A stretch of 64,000 nucleotides of DNA from Welwitschia mirabilis (lineage: Eukaryota > Gnetophyta > Gnetopsida > Welwitschiales): contig JBOZIK010000001.1 in assembly GCA_051453625.1 (NCBI GenBank), positions 172,872,859-172,936,858 of the forward strand, in the 5' to 3' direction. This document shows positions 34,450-46,859 of this stretch, piece after piece. The position numbers were made by a program, and so were the translations under genes. Positions within the stretch are counted from its first letter, which is position 1; every line of letters starts with the position of its first letter. The notes under the pieces are model-generated. The model worked only from the letters and a program-made list of their open reading frames with translations, made no database searches and was not told the DNA's origin.

Positions 34450-35494
34450 AAGGAAGTGGAAAAGGGAAATTAAAATATTATATACATGATTTGAAAAATA
34501 AGTAAGTCAAATGAGGTAAACATTGGTAGTGATTTAATGGTATAGTCATAAAAATAAAAAGGGGTATTGATTATATAAATCATGATATAGGGACATAACA
34601 AATTGGGAAATAATAGGGAGATGAGTTCATGGTAAATGTATAAAATACCCTTATATACATAAGGATCTCCAAAATCCATCAAATATAGATTAAGATTTGC
34701 AAGATGAACTAGAAAGGAAAATCACCAAAAGATTTTAAAGTAATAAATGCCTTAACCAATATTAAGCATGTATAAGATCCATCACAACTTGATATTAAAG
34801 TAATGTACTAAGGAAAGAATACGTAACACTTATTATGAGAAAAGTATAAGCATAAAATCTATGAAAGGTACTCATCCTAATCCCTAAAGCACCATACTAG
34901 CTTAAGAGCTAGCCCATCCCTAATGGAAGAATTAGAAATAACACATTACTAAAGCTTCAATGTTACTTGTATAATATGACAATGATAAGATGACTTCAAG
35001 TGACATGAAGTAGGATATTTATAGGCCATAATTAAGATTTATAATTCAGATTTCAAAGGTCTATTGGGGTCATTCTTTATAATTCCCAAAGTGTATAGTA
35101 TCATCCTTTATTCATGGGGTCAATTTGAGGGCTTTATCTTAGAAATATTTTTATTTTATCTTTTGCCTTTGAAAATGTAATAAATGGATTAATTTCATTG
35201 GGATGATTTAGAAACATAAGTATAAATTCATGCTGCACATAGTAACTAGCAGTATCTCTTCTAAAATTGGTGCCACTACCAATAGTACTTGATACATCTC
35301 CATATTCTACCTAAATAAATACTCTAGATGATATGAATATCTTGAAAAATAATAGTGTTGAGGTAAATTATTTGTAAAAATAAATTTCCATGGACTTAAG
35401 TATAATAAATAGATAAAAGGTTCATGATGATCAATTAGATATGCTAATAAGTTCTATATTTCTTAACGTAAATGTTAATTTTTACATGTTATCA
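34450..35494 (-). repeat. Candidate 3' LTR of E2
   Basis: The minus strand starts tgataacatgtaaaaattaa at 35494, matching the start of the F LTRs (tgttaacatg, taaaaatt). A purine tract aaaggata stands before it. The remainder is only weakly similar to F. The left boundary is estimated from the F LTR length of about 1.05 kb. Confidence 0.35.
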
Positions 35495-37109
35495 TATCCT
35501 TTAACAAACCTTTTACTAGTCCCTTAGTTAAAAAGCTATGTCAAAAATTAGGTAATTTTGCAAAAATTGCAAAAAAAATCAATCAAGTAGTAAGCAAGGA
35601 ATGATAAAATAATTCAAAAACATTGATCAATTTGAATCTAAATTTACACTTAAGAAAGAAAATAGATCATGAAAGATAAGTACTTAGGTGCAAATGTCAC
35701 TTCCTTCAACTAAAGCTAAACTTTATTCTTAAAGTTAGAAGGGTGTAAAAAATGAATTGGAATAAGAATGAGAAATGAAAAGTGCATATTTAATGCAATC
35801 ACAAATGAGCTAAAAATGATAATGCTAAAAATGAAATAGGTAATGCATGATGAAACTAGAAACTAGAAAATGCAAAATAAATGTAAAAGAGAGACCACTA
35901 ATCAAAATAACTCTTTAACTATAATGACTTACATCTTTAGATCTAAAATATATATCGGAAAAATGATGATGAAATAATGAAAATAAGAGATGATAAATGA
36001 GGGATGAAATGTGATGATTTAAAAATGATGAAATGAATGATGAGTCTATATTGCTTAGTTTCTATGAATTTTTAATGTAGACCTAAGAGTTAAAAAAACT
36101 AGAAATAAAGCATACAAGGTCTCAGTCAAATCAGGTTTAGTTTGTGCAAGATAAGGTAGTGAAACTATCTCTATTAAGATTTACATCAAGAAAATTCATT
36201 AATAGAGCCTTAAAAATAAGCTAAAATATTTACCATTAAGTAATAGTTTAGAATAAGACCTAGATTAATAGAAATAAGGATTCATGTTGATTTTTTATTA
36301 AGTACCAACAAGAAAAAATGCCATTATAGTGGAACTATAAAAATTGAGAATGTGTAGGTGGAGAAGGATGAAATAAGAAGAGAAAGTATCATTGAAAATG
36401 GATTATAATGGAGATTCTTTAAAAGGATAGATAGCTATTAAAATTAAATCCAAATTCACTAGTAATATGAAAGTCCAAAGAATTTTATGAAGATGTTACA
36501 ATAAAAAATTAATTAAGCATGAAATAAGTATATGATAATGCTAATTAGGAATGAGTATGATGTTGACGTGGCTTTAAGATATAGATTGACCATAAGTGAT
36601 ATAGCCCAAAGTGACATAGAGATCATAAAATATTTATGTGAGTGGTGCAGCATAACTTAAAATATTATGTACAGGTAGGAAGAAGATAAATCATAAAAGC
36701 TTTGGTTATTAACAATGGTTTAGACAACATTTTTAAAGAATTCAATTTTGGGTGATGAATTTTATAATAGAAAAAAAAAGTATTATTCCTTACTAATTTC
36801 TATGAAAATGGCATGTGAACTAGGTAAAAAATAAAATGGATGAACATTTACATGAATGGAATGATAGGGATTGTAATGATACCATGCAACTAATGAGTAA
36901 ATAAGATAAATAAAATTAAGAAAATGTCCTGCTTAAGTAAATAAAATGTTTTTAGATTTTTTTTTAGTTTGGAATGGTGGATCTTTTATTATAATAATGT
37001 AAAGCAAAAAAAAGGTAAAAAATTTTGCAACATAAGAACACTAAAAACCTTTAAGTTATAATTTGTTAAGGAAATAAACCACTAGAAAACTCTAAATCCA
37101 TCTTAATTT
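35495..37109 (-). other. 3' non-coding region of E2
   Basis: AT-rich sequence without coding signal between the shared block at 37110-37510 and the candidate LTR. It occupies the position of region D in E1 but is too diverged to align along its full length. Confidence 0.45.
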
Positions 37110-37510
37110 CATTTCATTTTCTTCCTCTTCCATGGGTAACCAAGTTTCAAGGATTAAATTTTGTTAATCATTGAATGTTGGGATACTTACTTCAAATAGA
37201 TTTAACATGTTGTATAAGAAGGATTCAATGCTATATTGTTGACAAGTGTTTATAGCCTTAATGTAGTTGAATGTATTAGAAATGAATCATTATATTAGGC
37301 ATCCATATCCATGATGTAGTTAACTAAACCCAATATAAATGATCATGAACAAATTTGCTAAAAGAGATTCAAGATTTTTCTTGATTTTCTTTCTAGTTTT
37401 TATTTTTTCCTTTTTATATGCATAGAACATGAAACAACATCATTGGATTATTAGCCTAATAAAGAAATAATATCATTCCTATGAATGATTAAAAATGAAG
37501 AAACACCATA
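37110..37510 (-). repeat. Shared 3' region G (E2 copy)
   Basis: Aligns with 22640-23030 in E1. It follows the integrase end in element orientation and is non-coding in both copies. Confidence 0.62.
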
Positions 37511-37689
37511 AAAGAACAAAATTAGATATCTCTAAGACATGAAAACTTTAACCAAGAGCCCAATATAAAGATGAGTTATTCTTAAAAGGTAAAAAGGCAT
37601 ATTTAGCTTCTAATAAAGAATTAAAATAATAATGATAAATTTATTAATAAATCATATAAAAGGACATTAACCATGATTGATAAGTCTTA

Positions 37690-39060
37690 TGAACTCATAA
37701 TATTATGGAAGTGGTGGATGATGGGGTTTGAGATAATGGCCATTTTCTTTGATTTGAAAGTGGATTTTGGGGTTTTATATGAGAAAAGAACCATGAGGTA
37801 ATAGTTTATTAACTATGTAAGGACCTAACCACTTAGAAGCTAGCTTTCCTAGTAGAAAATGTAATTGAAATTTATATAGTAAGAACAAATTACCTTTGTG
37901 AAATATATTTTGTTAGATATATTAATCAGAAAGCTTTTTCATCTTCTCTTTGTTGAATTTGTACTTTTATAAGCATCTTTCCTAATATCTTCTAGTTCAT
38001 TAAGTTGAATAAGTCTATTTTTACTTACCATGTTAAGGTTAAGATTCNNNNNNNNNNNNNNNNNNNNNNNNNNNNNNNNNNNNNNNNNNNNNNNNNNNNN
38101 NNNNNNNNNNNNNNNNNNNNNNNNNNNNNNNNNNNNNNNNNNNNNNNNNNNNNNNNNNNNNNNNNNNNNNNNNNNNNNNNNNNNNNNNNNNNNNNNNNNN
38201 NNNNNNNNNNNNNNNNNNNNNNNNNNNNNNNNNNNNNNNNNNNNNNNNNNNNNNNNNNNNNNNNNNNNNNNNNNNNNNNNNNNNNNNNNNNNNNNNNNNN
38301 NNNNNNNNNNNNNNNNNNNNNNNNNNNNNNNNNNNNNNNNNNNNNNNNNNNNNNNNNNNNNNNNNNNNNNNNNNNNNNNNNNNNNNNNNNNNNNNNNNNN
38401 NNNNNNNNNNNNNNNNTTTACTTACCATGTTAAGGTTAAGATTCTTACATTTTGCATTATAATATTCTTTGTATTCAATTTTTACAAGAAGGTGACATGC
38501 CTTTTCATAAAGTAATCTATAGGATGACATTTCTAAAGGGGTTTTATAGGCTATCCTATAGACCCATAAGACATCATATAGTTTATAAAACCAATTCTTT
38601 ATAGTTGAACCCATCCCCTTATATATTATTTTATTTATTTCTCTATTAGTAACTTTAACTTATTTACTAGTCTAGGGGTGATATGATATTACGACCTAAT
38701 GGGTGATCCCACACTTAGTTAAAAGATTCTTAAAGATTTTATTATAAAAGTAAGTAAGTATCACCATCACTAATTAAGCAATTAAGATAGTCAAATCTAG
38801 TCAAAATATTAGTATTGGAAACTTTAATGTAGATTTAACATCATTTTTCTTACAAGTACAATATTCTATTCATTTGGTAACATAATCAATGCATACTAAG
38901 ATGTATTAATCCCCAGTAGAAGGTGGGTAAGGTTATTGGAAATCAATGCCTCATATATTAAAAGCTTCCACAACTAAGATAGGATTCGAAGGCATCATGC
39001 CTCTTCTAACCAAAACTCCCAGTTTTTGATAGTTTTCATATAATTTATAGAAATAACACT
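37690..39060 (-). pseudogene. Gypsy integrase relic of E2
   Basis: Reading on the minus strand, in order: VRRGMMPSNPILVVEAF; GIDF with the first catalytic Asp (plus-strand codon 38942-38944); PPSTGD, ILVCIDYVTK; ISDGDTY with the second Asp (near 38766, after a frameshift); and YHP-TS-VKVTNREI. The third catalytic residue, Glu, is Lys there (38654-38656). NWFYKLYDVLWVYRIAYKTP and EKACHLLVKIEYK follow, and the C-terminal box GKLASKWLGPY lies near 37850. This is the classic Athila-type integrase order. The 369-N run lies inside. Confidence 0.85.
38018..38444. other. Probable false gap: repeated flanks around 369 N
   Basis: The 28 bases before the N run (tttacttaccatgttaagg and the following gttaagattc) recur exactly at 38417-38444 after it. 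The integrase frame reads naturally across a single copy, which suggests overlapping contig ends or a haplotype duplication rather than missing sequence. Confidence 0.7.
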
Positions 39061-39668
39061 AGTCTTTAAAAATGGTAGGCTAATAATGTCTAGGTTGCAA
39101 GTAGCACTTTAATCAGAGGAAAAGTAAATACCACATGTTTTTAAGTGATATGATTTAAGAATATTTTAAATCTCACTTTGAGGAATGCATATTTAAATGA
39201 TTTAGTTAGGATAATACTTTAAAAGGTATGAATCTTCCAAAAGAGATATTTCACATGACTCAAGAATTTCATTTTATTATTAAGAGTCTAATGAAAAGGC
39301 GTAATTCGATAGATAAGATACTTAGAAATATTAACATACTAAGGCACTTTAGAGATGGAGAAAAAAATACTCATAAAGAAATGAATTATCAATAGGAGTG
39401 GTTTCTTATAAGTCATTATGAGGAATATGAGATAAGTAATTAGAAACTATGTTTTTAAAACACTTTTTTTTCCTTAATTTCAAGGTTAAGCTCATGTAAG
39501 AGGAGCATCCATATAATAAGTTTAGGCTTTTCTTGGAAAAATAATATCTAGGTATAGATGGTCTACGTAGATAATAACCTCAGATCTTAAAAATTATTGG
39601 TTAACTTTTTAAAGAAAAAACAATTACTAGAATATCCCTTTTAGTAATAGTATAGTTACATTAGTTGT
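39061..39668 (-). pseudogene. RNase H and integrase zinc-finger relic of E2
   Basis: From 39668 downward the frame reads NYTITKRDILVIVF, then VIIYVDHL (the Asp-His pair of RNase H, YTDHA in the family), a degraded DHLSR region, KVP-YVNISKYL and FLSHVKYLFW. Remnants of the H2C2 zinc finger ahead of the integrase core follow. All are in the normal order and spacing of plant gypsy pol. Frames shift at least twice. Confidence 0.78.
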
Positions 39669-40722
39669 CATTAACATATAAAAATTAACATTCTAATTAG
39701 ATCATCTAACTAATTTAGCTTAATGAAAGACATTACTTTAATTGATTCATTGTAAAATTATGTATTTTATTACTTTTTAATATTTTATATGAATTTATCA
39801 TCTTCTCATGATATTTTTAGGAAAGTTATCTTATTTTAAAGGCTATGCTAAAATATGATGATTATCTAGATTAAATCATTGCTGCAACTATCTAAGTCAT
39901 TGATACCACTAGTTATTCTATGTAGAATAGTTTAAATCTCATGTTTTAAAAATGTCAAGGAAAATTCAATCAAATGGAGTTATGGACTTAAATAGTAACA
40001 TTTAAAATAACTAGCATCTTTGACAATATTTAGCAGTGATGATGATAACATGTAGTAGTAACATATGGCAGTGCTTAGTAGGATGATAATGAAGACACAT
40101 GGTAACATCATTAGTTAATAGAAGTAATAACATTTAGAAGCTAAGTATTAGGCCCATTATGATGATTTGTCCTTAGTGAAAGATGAAAAAGACTCTCCCT
40201 AATACTACATGATATATTTTATAACTACTCATCTAATTCTACATGCCAAAGGCTTATAACTATATTCAACTCATGCTCATCTATAAAAGAACCTTCAGCC
40301 CTCATTTGTAACATTCTTGATTTTGGTAAAAGAATAGAACATTTAAAGTATCACATTGACAATTCTTCTAAGTAATTTTTTAGAGAGTGATATTGCTTTA
40401 AGGATAGCTTAAGGAGTTGTTTCTAGCTTCCTTCTTCCTTTGATGTAATATTCCTTGGTTGATTTATTGCATAATAATTGACTTATTTTAATTTTATGTT
40501 GTAAATGAATTTATACTTTATGCTTTAGTAGTAACTTTAGTATCAAGTTTCATTCTTATTTAAGTGGATTATATAATCACTTAGCCTAAGTTTTCTTTAA
40601 TTTAATGGAGTATAAGTATGTTGGGTCCTTACTTTTAATTCTTGTGTTAAGGATATAAAGGATCAAGTGGCTATTAAGTTCACTAACCTTTAGACAGTAA
40701 ATAAAATTATGTCATCATAACC
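39669..40722 (+). repeat. Left (5') LTR of F
   Basis: Aligns end to end with 58483-59520. Shared landmarks are aaattatgta-tctattactttttaat, ataactagcatcttt, gatgatgataacat, gttaatagaagtaataacat and ggatcaagtggctattaagttca. The start is decayed (cattaaca against tgttaaca). Confidence 0.85.
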
Positions 40723-41496
40723 TAAGCCATTATTACTTAGTAATTCTTAATGGCCTAAATTATACTTCAAAAGAAGCTAATTATATAAATAATGGAATTG
40801 CAATTAGGCTTAGTGTAGGATGATTCAATCAATGAATGTCACAACTTAGAAGAATAAGGGAATACAATAATCAAGAACATGGATAGGAAAGAATGAATAA
40901 TTGAATTTTAGTATAGTCTCTTTAATGAATTTTGTATTTTTCTTTCTAAAAGGAAAATTAGCAATGCATCTATTCTATTGATAGAATGAAAAAAGGGATG
41001 AGAAATGAAGTTGCAAGCCTATGATAACCAATTTTTGAGTTGTTATCATCTAAACTTAGATCTTATAACTTGTATCTAAATCATAATTAATTTAAATAAT
41101 AGTATTAATAAAACATAACATAAGCCATAAGAGAAATAAGATAAATTAAAGAAGAAAGACATTTTGTGAATAAATTGACTGTCTTACAAATACCTCGATA
41201 GGACAGTGATTTATCAATGATAGAAACATAGATTAATCATTAAAAATGATCTCTTCTATGCTAAAATGAACTCTTAACTCCTTGGATGATTTTGTCACCA
41301 ATCCTCAAGTGCTAAAAAGATGATGAAATGATTTCAAATAAGGGTTTATATAGTTTATTTAAGGTGTTTATGGATCATAAAGATCAATATAGGTAAAGAA
41401 CCATTATTAGGTGTAAACTAGAACTTAATTATCTTAGTTAGAAAGAAGTTATAATACTATCATATCACTATTATCATTGGCATAATAAATGGCATG
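40723..41496. other. F interior, no gene seen
   Basis: AT-rich sequence between the left F LTR and gypsy 2. A decayed primer-binding site is not convincingly visible after 40722. The last bases gcatg (41492-41496) are the target copy duplicated by gypsy 2. Confidence 0.45.
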
Positions 41497-42694
41497 TGTT
41501 ACACTGCCAATTTAAGGTTATTTAATGGGGTTTTATGAGTTATTTTATAGGACTTTTATACAGGTTTAGGTATAATTATAAGGATTTTGGAGATATAAAA
41601 GAAATATTGGAAAAGTACAATTCTTATTTAAATTTGATGTATTAAAGGCACTTTCTAAATCATAGAGCTTTGAAAAAGGATTTATGTTAAAATTGCTAAG
41701 TTTATCCTTAAGAAAATAATCAAAGAAGATCTTTATCTCCTTTTTTACCCCCATGACGAGGAGGATGATGACTACTGATGTGGACTACTAAGTTATCATT
41801 TTAAGAATATTTTATAATATATTATTGTTCCCTCGATTTTATAGATAATAGCCTAAATGACACTGACATGTAACTAACTCTGATAGATTTCCTTGACTGC
41901 TTCATCCATTTATAAGTCATTTATAAGTATGCCTATTCACACCTACTATTTGTCCTTTTTTGCTATATTTTTTATAAATAAGACTACTTCTCAACTCTTC
42001 TTCTCATCTTTATTACATCAAAAATCCTTGTAACATGAGGTTGAAGGATGAGAGATCCATCTGCATGTGTTATAGAATAACATGTACTTGGTGGAGGGAT
42101 ATGGATCCTCCATTGAGAATCCAAATGTTGTTACTCTTTTAATATAAAACTTGGTTTTCTTTTTATATTTGCATCTTATATTCTCTAATTATCCTTANNN
42201 NNNNNNNNNNNNNNNNNNNNNNNNNNNNNNNNNNNNNNNNNNNNNNNNNNNNNNNNNNNNNNNNNNNNNNNNNNNNNNNNNNNNNNNNNNNNNNNNNTTT
42301 TTATATTTGCATCTTAGATTTTCTGAGTACCCTTATGGTTTCTGATTGCCCTTGATCTGGTGACAATTTCTTTAGTGACATAAATCATCAAGGGTATCCT
42401 TTATTAAGGATAAGATCAAGTAAAGTTAGGGTTATTTTTGCATTGCATGTTAGTTTAGATTGCATCTTAAATCTTGTATTATATCTTTATTTTTTTATAT
42501 TATTCTTTATTTTTGGTTTCTAGTATTATTTTTTAAAGCAACCTGAGTCTCATCTCATAGACTTCAATGAGATATGACATTTTGAATCTATTCCTACTCA
42601 TACTAGTATATTGTATTATGTAAGATATTTATTTACTTTATAATTAATAGAATCCTTTTAAGCCTAAGCACTTACATAAATATACACTGCAATA
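41497..42694 (+). repeat. 5' LTR of gypsy 2
   Basis: Starts tgttacact and ends ctgcaata before the primer site. A 100-N run at 42198-42297 has similar but not identical flanks (about 38 bp), so the apparent length of 1.2 kb is inflated against the 3' copy. The recurrent palindrome lies at about 41731-41771, upstream of TATA-like tataaata at 41973-41980. Confidence 0.88.
42198..42297. other. Assembly gap, 100 N
   Basis: Inside the 5' LTR of gypsy 2. The flanks (ttttatatttgcatctta on both sides) are similar over about 38 bp with several differences, so two haplotypes or repeat copies may have been joined here. Confidence 0.7.
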
Positions 42695-42696
42695 AA

Positions 42697-42714
42697 TTGG
42701 CATCATTGCCAAGG
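42697..42714 (+). promoter_or_regulatory. Primer-binding site of gypsy 2
   Basis: ttggcatcattgccaagg differs from TTGGCGCCGTTGCCGGGG only by transitions expected from cytosine deamination. It is the best-kept copy of this site in the window. Confidence 0.82.
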
Positions 42715-43189
42715 CTCTTTATAAGTACAAGGTTTCTCATCATTCAGATGAGTATATCAGACCTCTATTCAGTTATTTATCTATGCGACATTATATTTTA
42801 TTAGGAGATATAGGTTTTCTATGTGTAGTTTTTAGATTCAGTTTCTTAGTTTTAATTTTATGTAAAAAATAAGTAGTCATCCCTCCTGTCATTTCCATGA
42901 TAGCTAGGATGATAGTGTGTTATTTTAACTTTTGTTTTTATTTTTGGATTATGATTTTTCTAAATAAATTAGTCTTATATTATTTCCTGTGATGTCTAGA
43001 TGACTAGGTTGATGACAGACCTATTTTCTGCATTTTATGCTTTCTTTTTTTAGTTTCAGTTTTGTTTCTGCTTTTTTAATTTGTGTATGTTAGCCCATCT
43101 ATTGTTCCCACAATATGAAGGATGATGTTCTATTATTTCTAATTTGTTTTCTATTACTTGCTATTTGTAGAATGTTATGATGTGGTTAA
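42715..43189 (+). other. 5' leader of gypsy 2 with palindromic motifs
   Basis: Non-coding. Palindrome copies are at 42876-42917, about 42990-43018 and about 43089-43127, in the same order as in the leader of gypsy B. Confidence 0.65.
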
Positions 43190-44488
43190 CATAGAGAAGA
43201 GATATCTGAGAAAAAGAAGTTGATAGAAAAGAACATCAAAGAAGGACTAGTGGATATAGAAAATGAATTGGAAAAGTGATCTCTAGATACACTCAAACCT
43301 CCTTTTGAATTTATTTTTTCTAATTTGTATTTTTTTAACAAAAACTCTATAGAAGTAGAAAATCAATTTACAATGTCAAGTTTCTCTCGTAAGTAAAAAC
43401 AAGTTGTAGGATCCTCTACCCCTAATGCAAAACTTACCCTTAAAGAACTATTAGCCAATAAGAAAAGAGAAATTCAAACACCTTTTGATCTATCCCCAAA
43501 AGATGATGTCAAATTAAAATTTACATTTCTATCCAAATTTTAATGGAAAAGATAATGATAATCTCCTTCAACACATTGGAGATATTGAATAATTTATCAT
43601 TACATTAGAAAATTAAAATAAAAAAATAACAAATAGAACATATATAGTAATATTTTTCATGACATTGAAGGGTAGGGCAAAACTTTGACTAAAAACTAGA
43701 CCATGTAAAAGCTTAAAAACATAGAATCAAGTTCAAGAAACCTCTGTAAAAATATTTATGATGAAGAAACTATGAGAAAAAGAAAAAAAGAGGTAACAAA
43801 CTTTTAACAAAAATCAAATAAATATTACACTTCACTTATGAATGTTTCCCTGTAGCAATTCATTCTAATCCAGTAGATGCCTTTTTAAGATTAGAATAAT
43901 TAGATCATTTTTATAGTGAATTGACTCCCCACATGAAATAACTTATAGATTTCTTTTATGATGGAAACCTTATGAACCTTACATTAGAAGATGCTTGGAC
44001 AAAATTAGAAGAATTTGTGGAAGTTAGTCAAATCTAGTCAACACCTAAAGAAAATAAAATGGTAGGTCAACTCATTAAAGATTTAAAAGAGGTGAAATAA
44101 CAAAATTAGGTAGAATTCAATCCTATAAATTCTATGAAAAATTTTATAACAACCTTTTAGAAGTATGAAAAAATGATTTTAGATGCTAAAATTGCAATTG
44201 AAAGAAATATTATGCAAACTTGTAACTATATGAAGATAATTATCATATCACTAAAAATTATCCTCTTTTTCCAACATATAAATAAAGAATCAAGAAGAAG
44301 TTTGTACTTTTGACCAACCATCTTAAAAATTTCATCAAGCACAACCAAGATTAAACACTCATTTCTAAGACAATTCTCAACATTTTAGAAATCAATTCAA
44401 AAACTTAAACTACCCATAAAGTTCATCTAACTGCCAATATTCAAATGACTAACTCATAAACTTTTTGGATGGAATGAAAAAAACTCAT
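43190..44488 (+). pseudogene. Ty3/gypsy gag relic of gypsy 2
   Basis: KNIKEGLVDIENELEK near the start, LKPPFEFIF, TPFDLSPKDDVKL, a FFMTLKGRAK segment and DGNLMNLTLEDAWTKLEEF (about 43961-44015). Then EVSQ and TPKENKMVGQLIKDLKEV. These correspond position by position with gag of B. Frameshifts and stops interrupt it, and it runs into the 132-N gap 44489-44620. Confidence 0.78.
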
Positions 44489-44620
44489 NNNNNNNNNNNN
44501 NNNNNNNNNNNNNNNNNNNNNNNNNNNNNNNNNNNNNNNNNNNNNNNNNNNNNNNNNNNNNNNNNNNNNNNNNNNNNNNNNNNNNNNNNNNNNNNNNNNN
44601 NNNNNNNNNNNNNNNNNNNN
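44489..44620. other. Assembly gap, 132 N
   Basis: Between gag and protease of gypsy 2. The flanks are not duplicated. Gypsy B at 16740-16880 shows what the missing bases probably contain. Confidence 0.8.
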
Positions 44621-44639
44621 CTTGTGATAAAAAGTGGAT

Positions 44640-45500
44640 AAAAATTAAACCCTCCTCTATGTGAACCTTAAACCTCCCAAAATAATTTTAGAAATGATGA
44701 AGAAGAAGAGGAAGAGGACATTGAAATATTATAAGATTACAACTTCCCTTGTCTTGATGAAAAGAAAAATAAAAACCCTTTCCAACAAATCACTCCTTAG
44801 ATGGATAGGCTTAACAATAATTCCACTTTTAATATTCACTTAAAATCCTTAATGAAAAAAGTAAGTATAAACTTATCCTTTTGGAAAGTTTTATAAGAAA
44901 ATCCAAGGTACTTAAAAATATGGAAAGACCTAATAAGAAGAAAACATAAATGAGTTATCCCTAGAAAAGTCTTTCTTGCCCAATCCCTTATGAACTTAGT
45001 TTTATAAAAATCATTCAAATTTGAAGATCCAAGAGCAATCATAGTGAATGTTACTTTTGAGGGAAACAAAAAGATTAGAAAATCTTTGATTGACATTGGA
45101 GTGAGTGTTAACATTAGGCCACTTCACATTTATAAGAGACTTGATTTGAAGAATAAAATAGAGTCTACTCCAGTTGTCTTAGAATTAGCAGACACATCAG
45201 TTAAGAAAACATTAGGCATTATTAAAGATTTAGTAATGCAAATTAAAGAGGCTTGCTACCTCATAGATGTAATTATCATAGAAGTAGAGCATAAAAGAGG
45301 ATATCCTTTACTTCTAAATAGAGCCTTTTGTACAACCACCCACTACATCATTGATATAAGAGTAGGAACAATGAAATGTCATTATTGAAATAGAATATTT
45401 ACCATTAGAGTCTTTGATGTAGCTCAGAAAGATTTAGTTTATGGTTTGAACATTGAAGATAACATCAAACCCACTTTATTTGTACAACATCACCCACTTA
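44640..45500 (+). pseudogene. Gypsy aspartic protease relic of gypsy 2
   Basis: An acidic linker (NDEEEEEDIEIL) and the SINLSFWKVL box precede the protease. The protease frame is open from about 45000 to 45388. Its active-site segment is SLIDIGVSVNI (D-I-G in place of D-S/L-G), followed by LELADTSVKKTLGIIKDL, a VIIIEVEHKRGYPLLLNRAF flap/C-terminal part and IIDIRVG. The tail continues to FTIRVFDVAQKDL and NIEDNIKPTLFVQHHPLKE. With no stop over about 115 codons it is the best-kept enzyme domain of the window. No RT follows it. Confidence 0.82.
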
Positions 45501-46130
45501 AAGAAAGAGAGAATGAAATCAAATGAGGATGTGCTTTGTGATAACCAACTTAAGAAGGAAGAAGAAACATAACCTTTAAAGTATAAGGAAGTCCAAAGTT
45601 TAAAGAAAGATCATGAGGGAGATTGTCCATTTTATAAGCCAAAAATTGAAAATCATAATTTTAATTTAAATTAAAAAATATTTTTAATGAACAAAAAGGT
45701 AATTTTCTTTGTGATATACCAAATAAAACTCTTGCATTTCATGAAAATATTTTATTAAAGTTATCATTTCTCTCGCATTTGACTTCCAAAATTTATGCTT
45801 TGATGTGGCATTATAGATGCTCTCCATTACTCCTTTCTTCATCTAATTGATTTTACTTGAAAATAATTGCATATCTTTTAGGTTTTAGCAATTGGTAAAT
45901 TTTTGGTTTGGATCTTATTTCTCTGAAAATCTTAAGATCAAAATAGATTCTTCATTTCTCCTTCTTTTCTTTCTAATAAAAGTGTGCTTTAGATTTAGGA
46001 ATAGAATAAAATTTTTTTCCTTGCTATTTTTTTAAGTTTTATATTTTGAGAGTCTCTATTTTTATATTCTTCTTTTAGTTTTTTGTTTTTATTTGTAGTT
46101 TTTATTTTTTGTTTCTATCATAATAATCTA

Positions 46131-46169
46131 TCATCTTACCTGTCATTCCCACAAAAAGGTGGATGACAG
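46131..46169 (+). repeat. Recurrent palindrome in gypsy 2 3' region
   Basis: tcatcttacctgtcattccc, then a caaaaagg centre, then tggatgacag: same architecture in the post-protease region. Confidence 0.6.
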
Positions 46170-46442
46170 TCAATTTTGTTAATTTTTCCAAGTTTTTGAT
46201 ATTTTTCTGTGTTTTCTAATAATTTTCTATTTATTTTACCTCTGTCATCCTCTCTGTCATCTAGACAATGAGTAAAAGATACTTAATAAAATGTTGATTT
46301 TTGTTTTCAATTATTTTGAGAAAATAAATTTTTATGGCTCTATTAATATTTCTGAATTAAGTGCTTGATAATTGCACAAAGTAAATGGATAAAAATTGAA
46401 ATTACATGAGAAAATCATCTAAATTTTCTCTTAGCTTTTTCA

Positions 46443-46859
46443 TTCAAAATATTATTATGTCATTACTTAATCATCTTTTAAAAATGATTTATGTATTTAT
46501 TTCTANNNNNNNNNNNNNNNNNNNNNNNNNNNNNNNNNNNNNNNNNNNNNNNNNNNNNNNNNNNNNNNNNNNNNNNNNNNNNNNNNNNNNNNNNNNNNNN
46601 NNNNNNNNNNNNNNNNNNNNNNNNNNNNNNNNNNNNNNNNNNNNNNNNNNNNNNNNNNNNNNNNNNNNNNNNNNNNNNNNNNNNNNNNNNNNNNNNNNNN
46701 NNNNNNNNNNNNNNNNNNNNNNNNNNNNNNNNNNNNNNNNNNNNNNNNNNNNNNNNNNNNNNNNNNNNNNNNNNNNNNNNNNNNNNNNNNNNNNNNTTCA
46801 AAATATTATTATGGCATTACTTAATCATCTTTTAAAAATGATTTATGTATTTAATTCTA
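46443..46859. other. Probable false gap: 63-bp near-identical flanks around 291 N
   Basis: 46443-46505 and 46797-46859 differ at two of 63 bases. The sister element B has this sequence once, with no room for 291 extra bases, so the gap is likely an unmerged overlap. Confidence 0.82.

Noticed and set aside
35267-35286. Possible plus-strand primer-binding site (ttggtgccactaccaatagt)
   Set aside because: It lies inside the candidate LTR of E2, no LTR end precedes it and no plus-strand gag follows, so it is treated as chance similarity.
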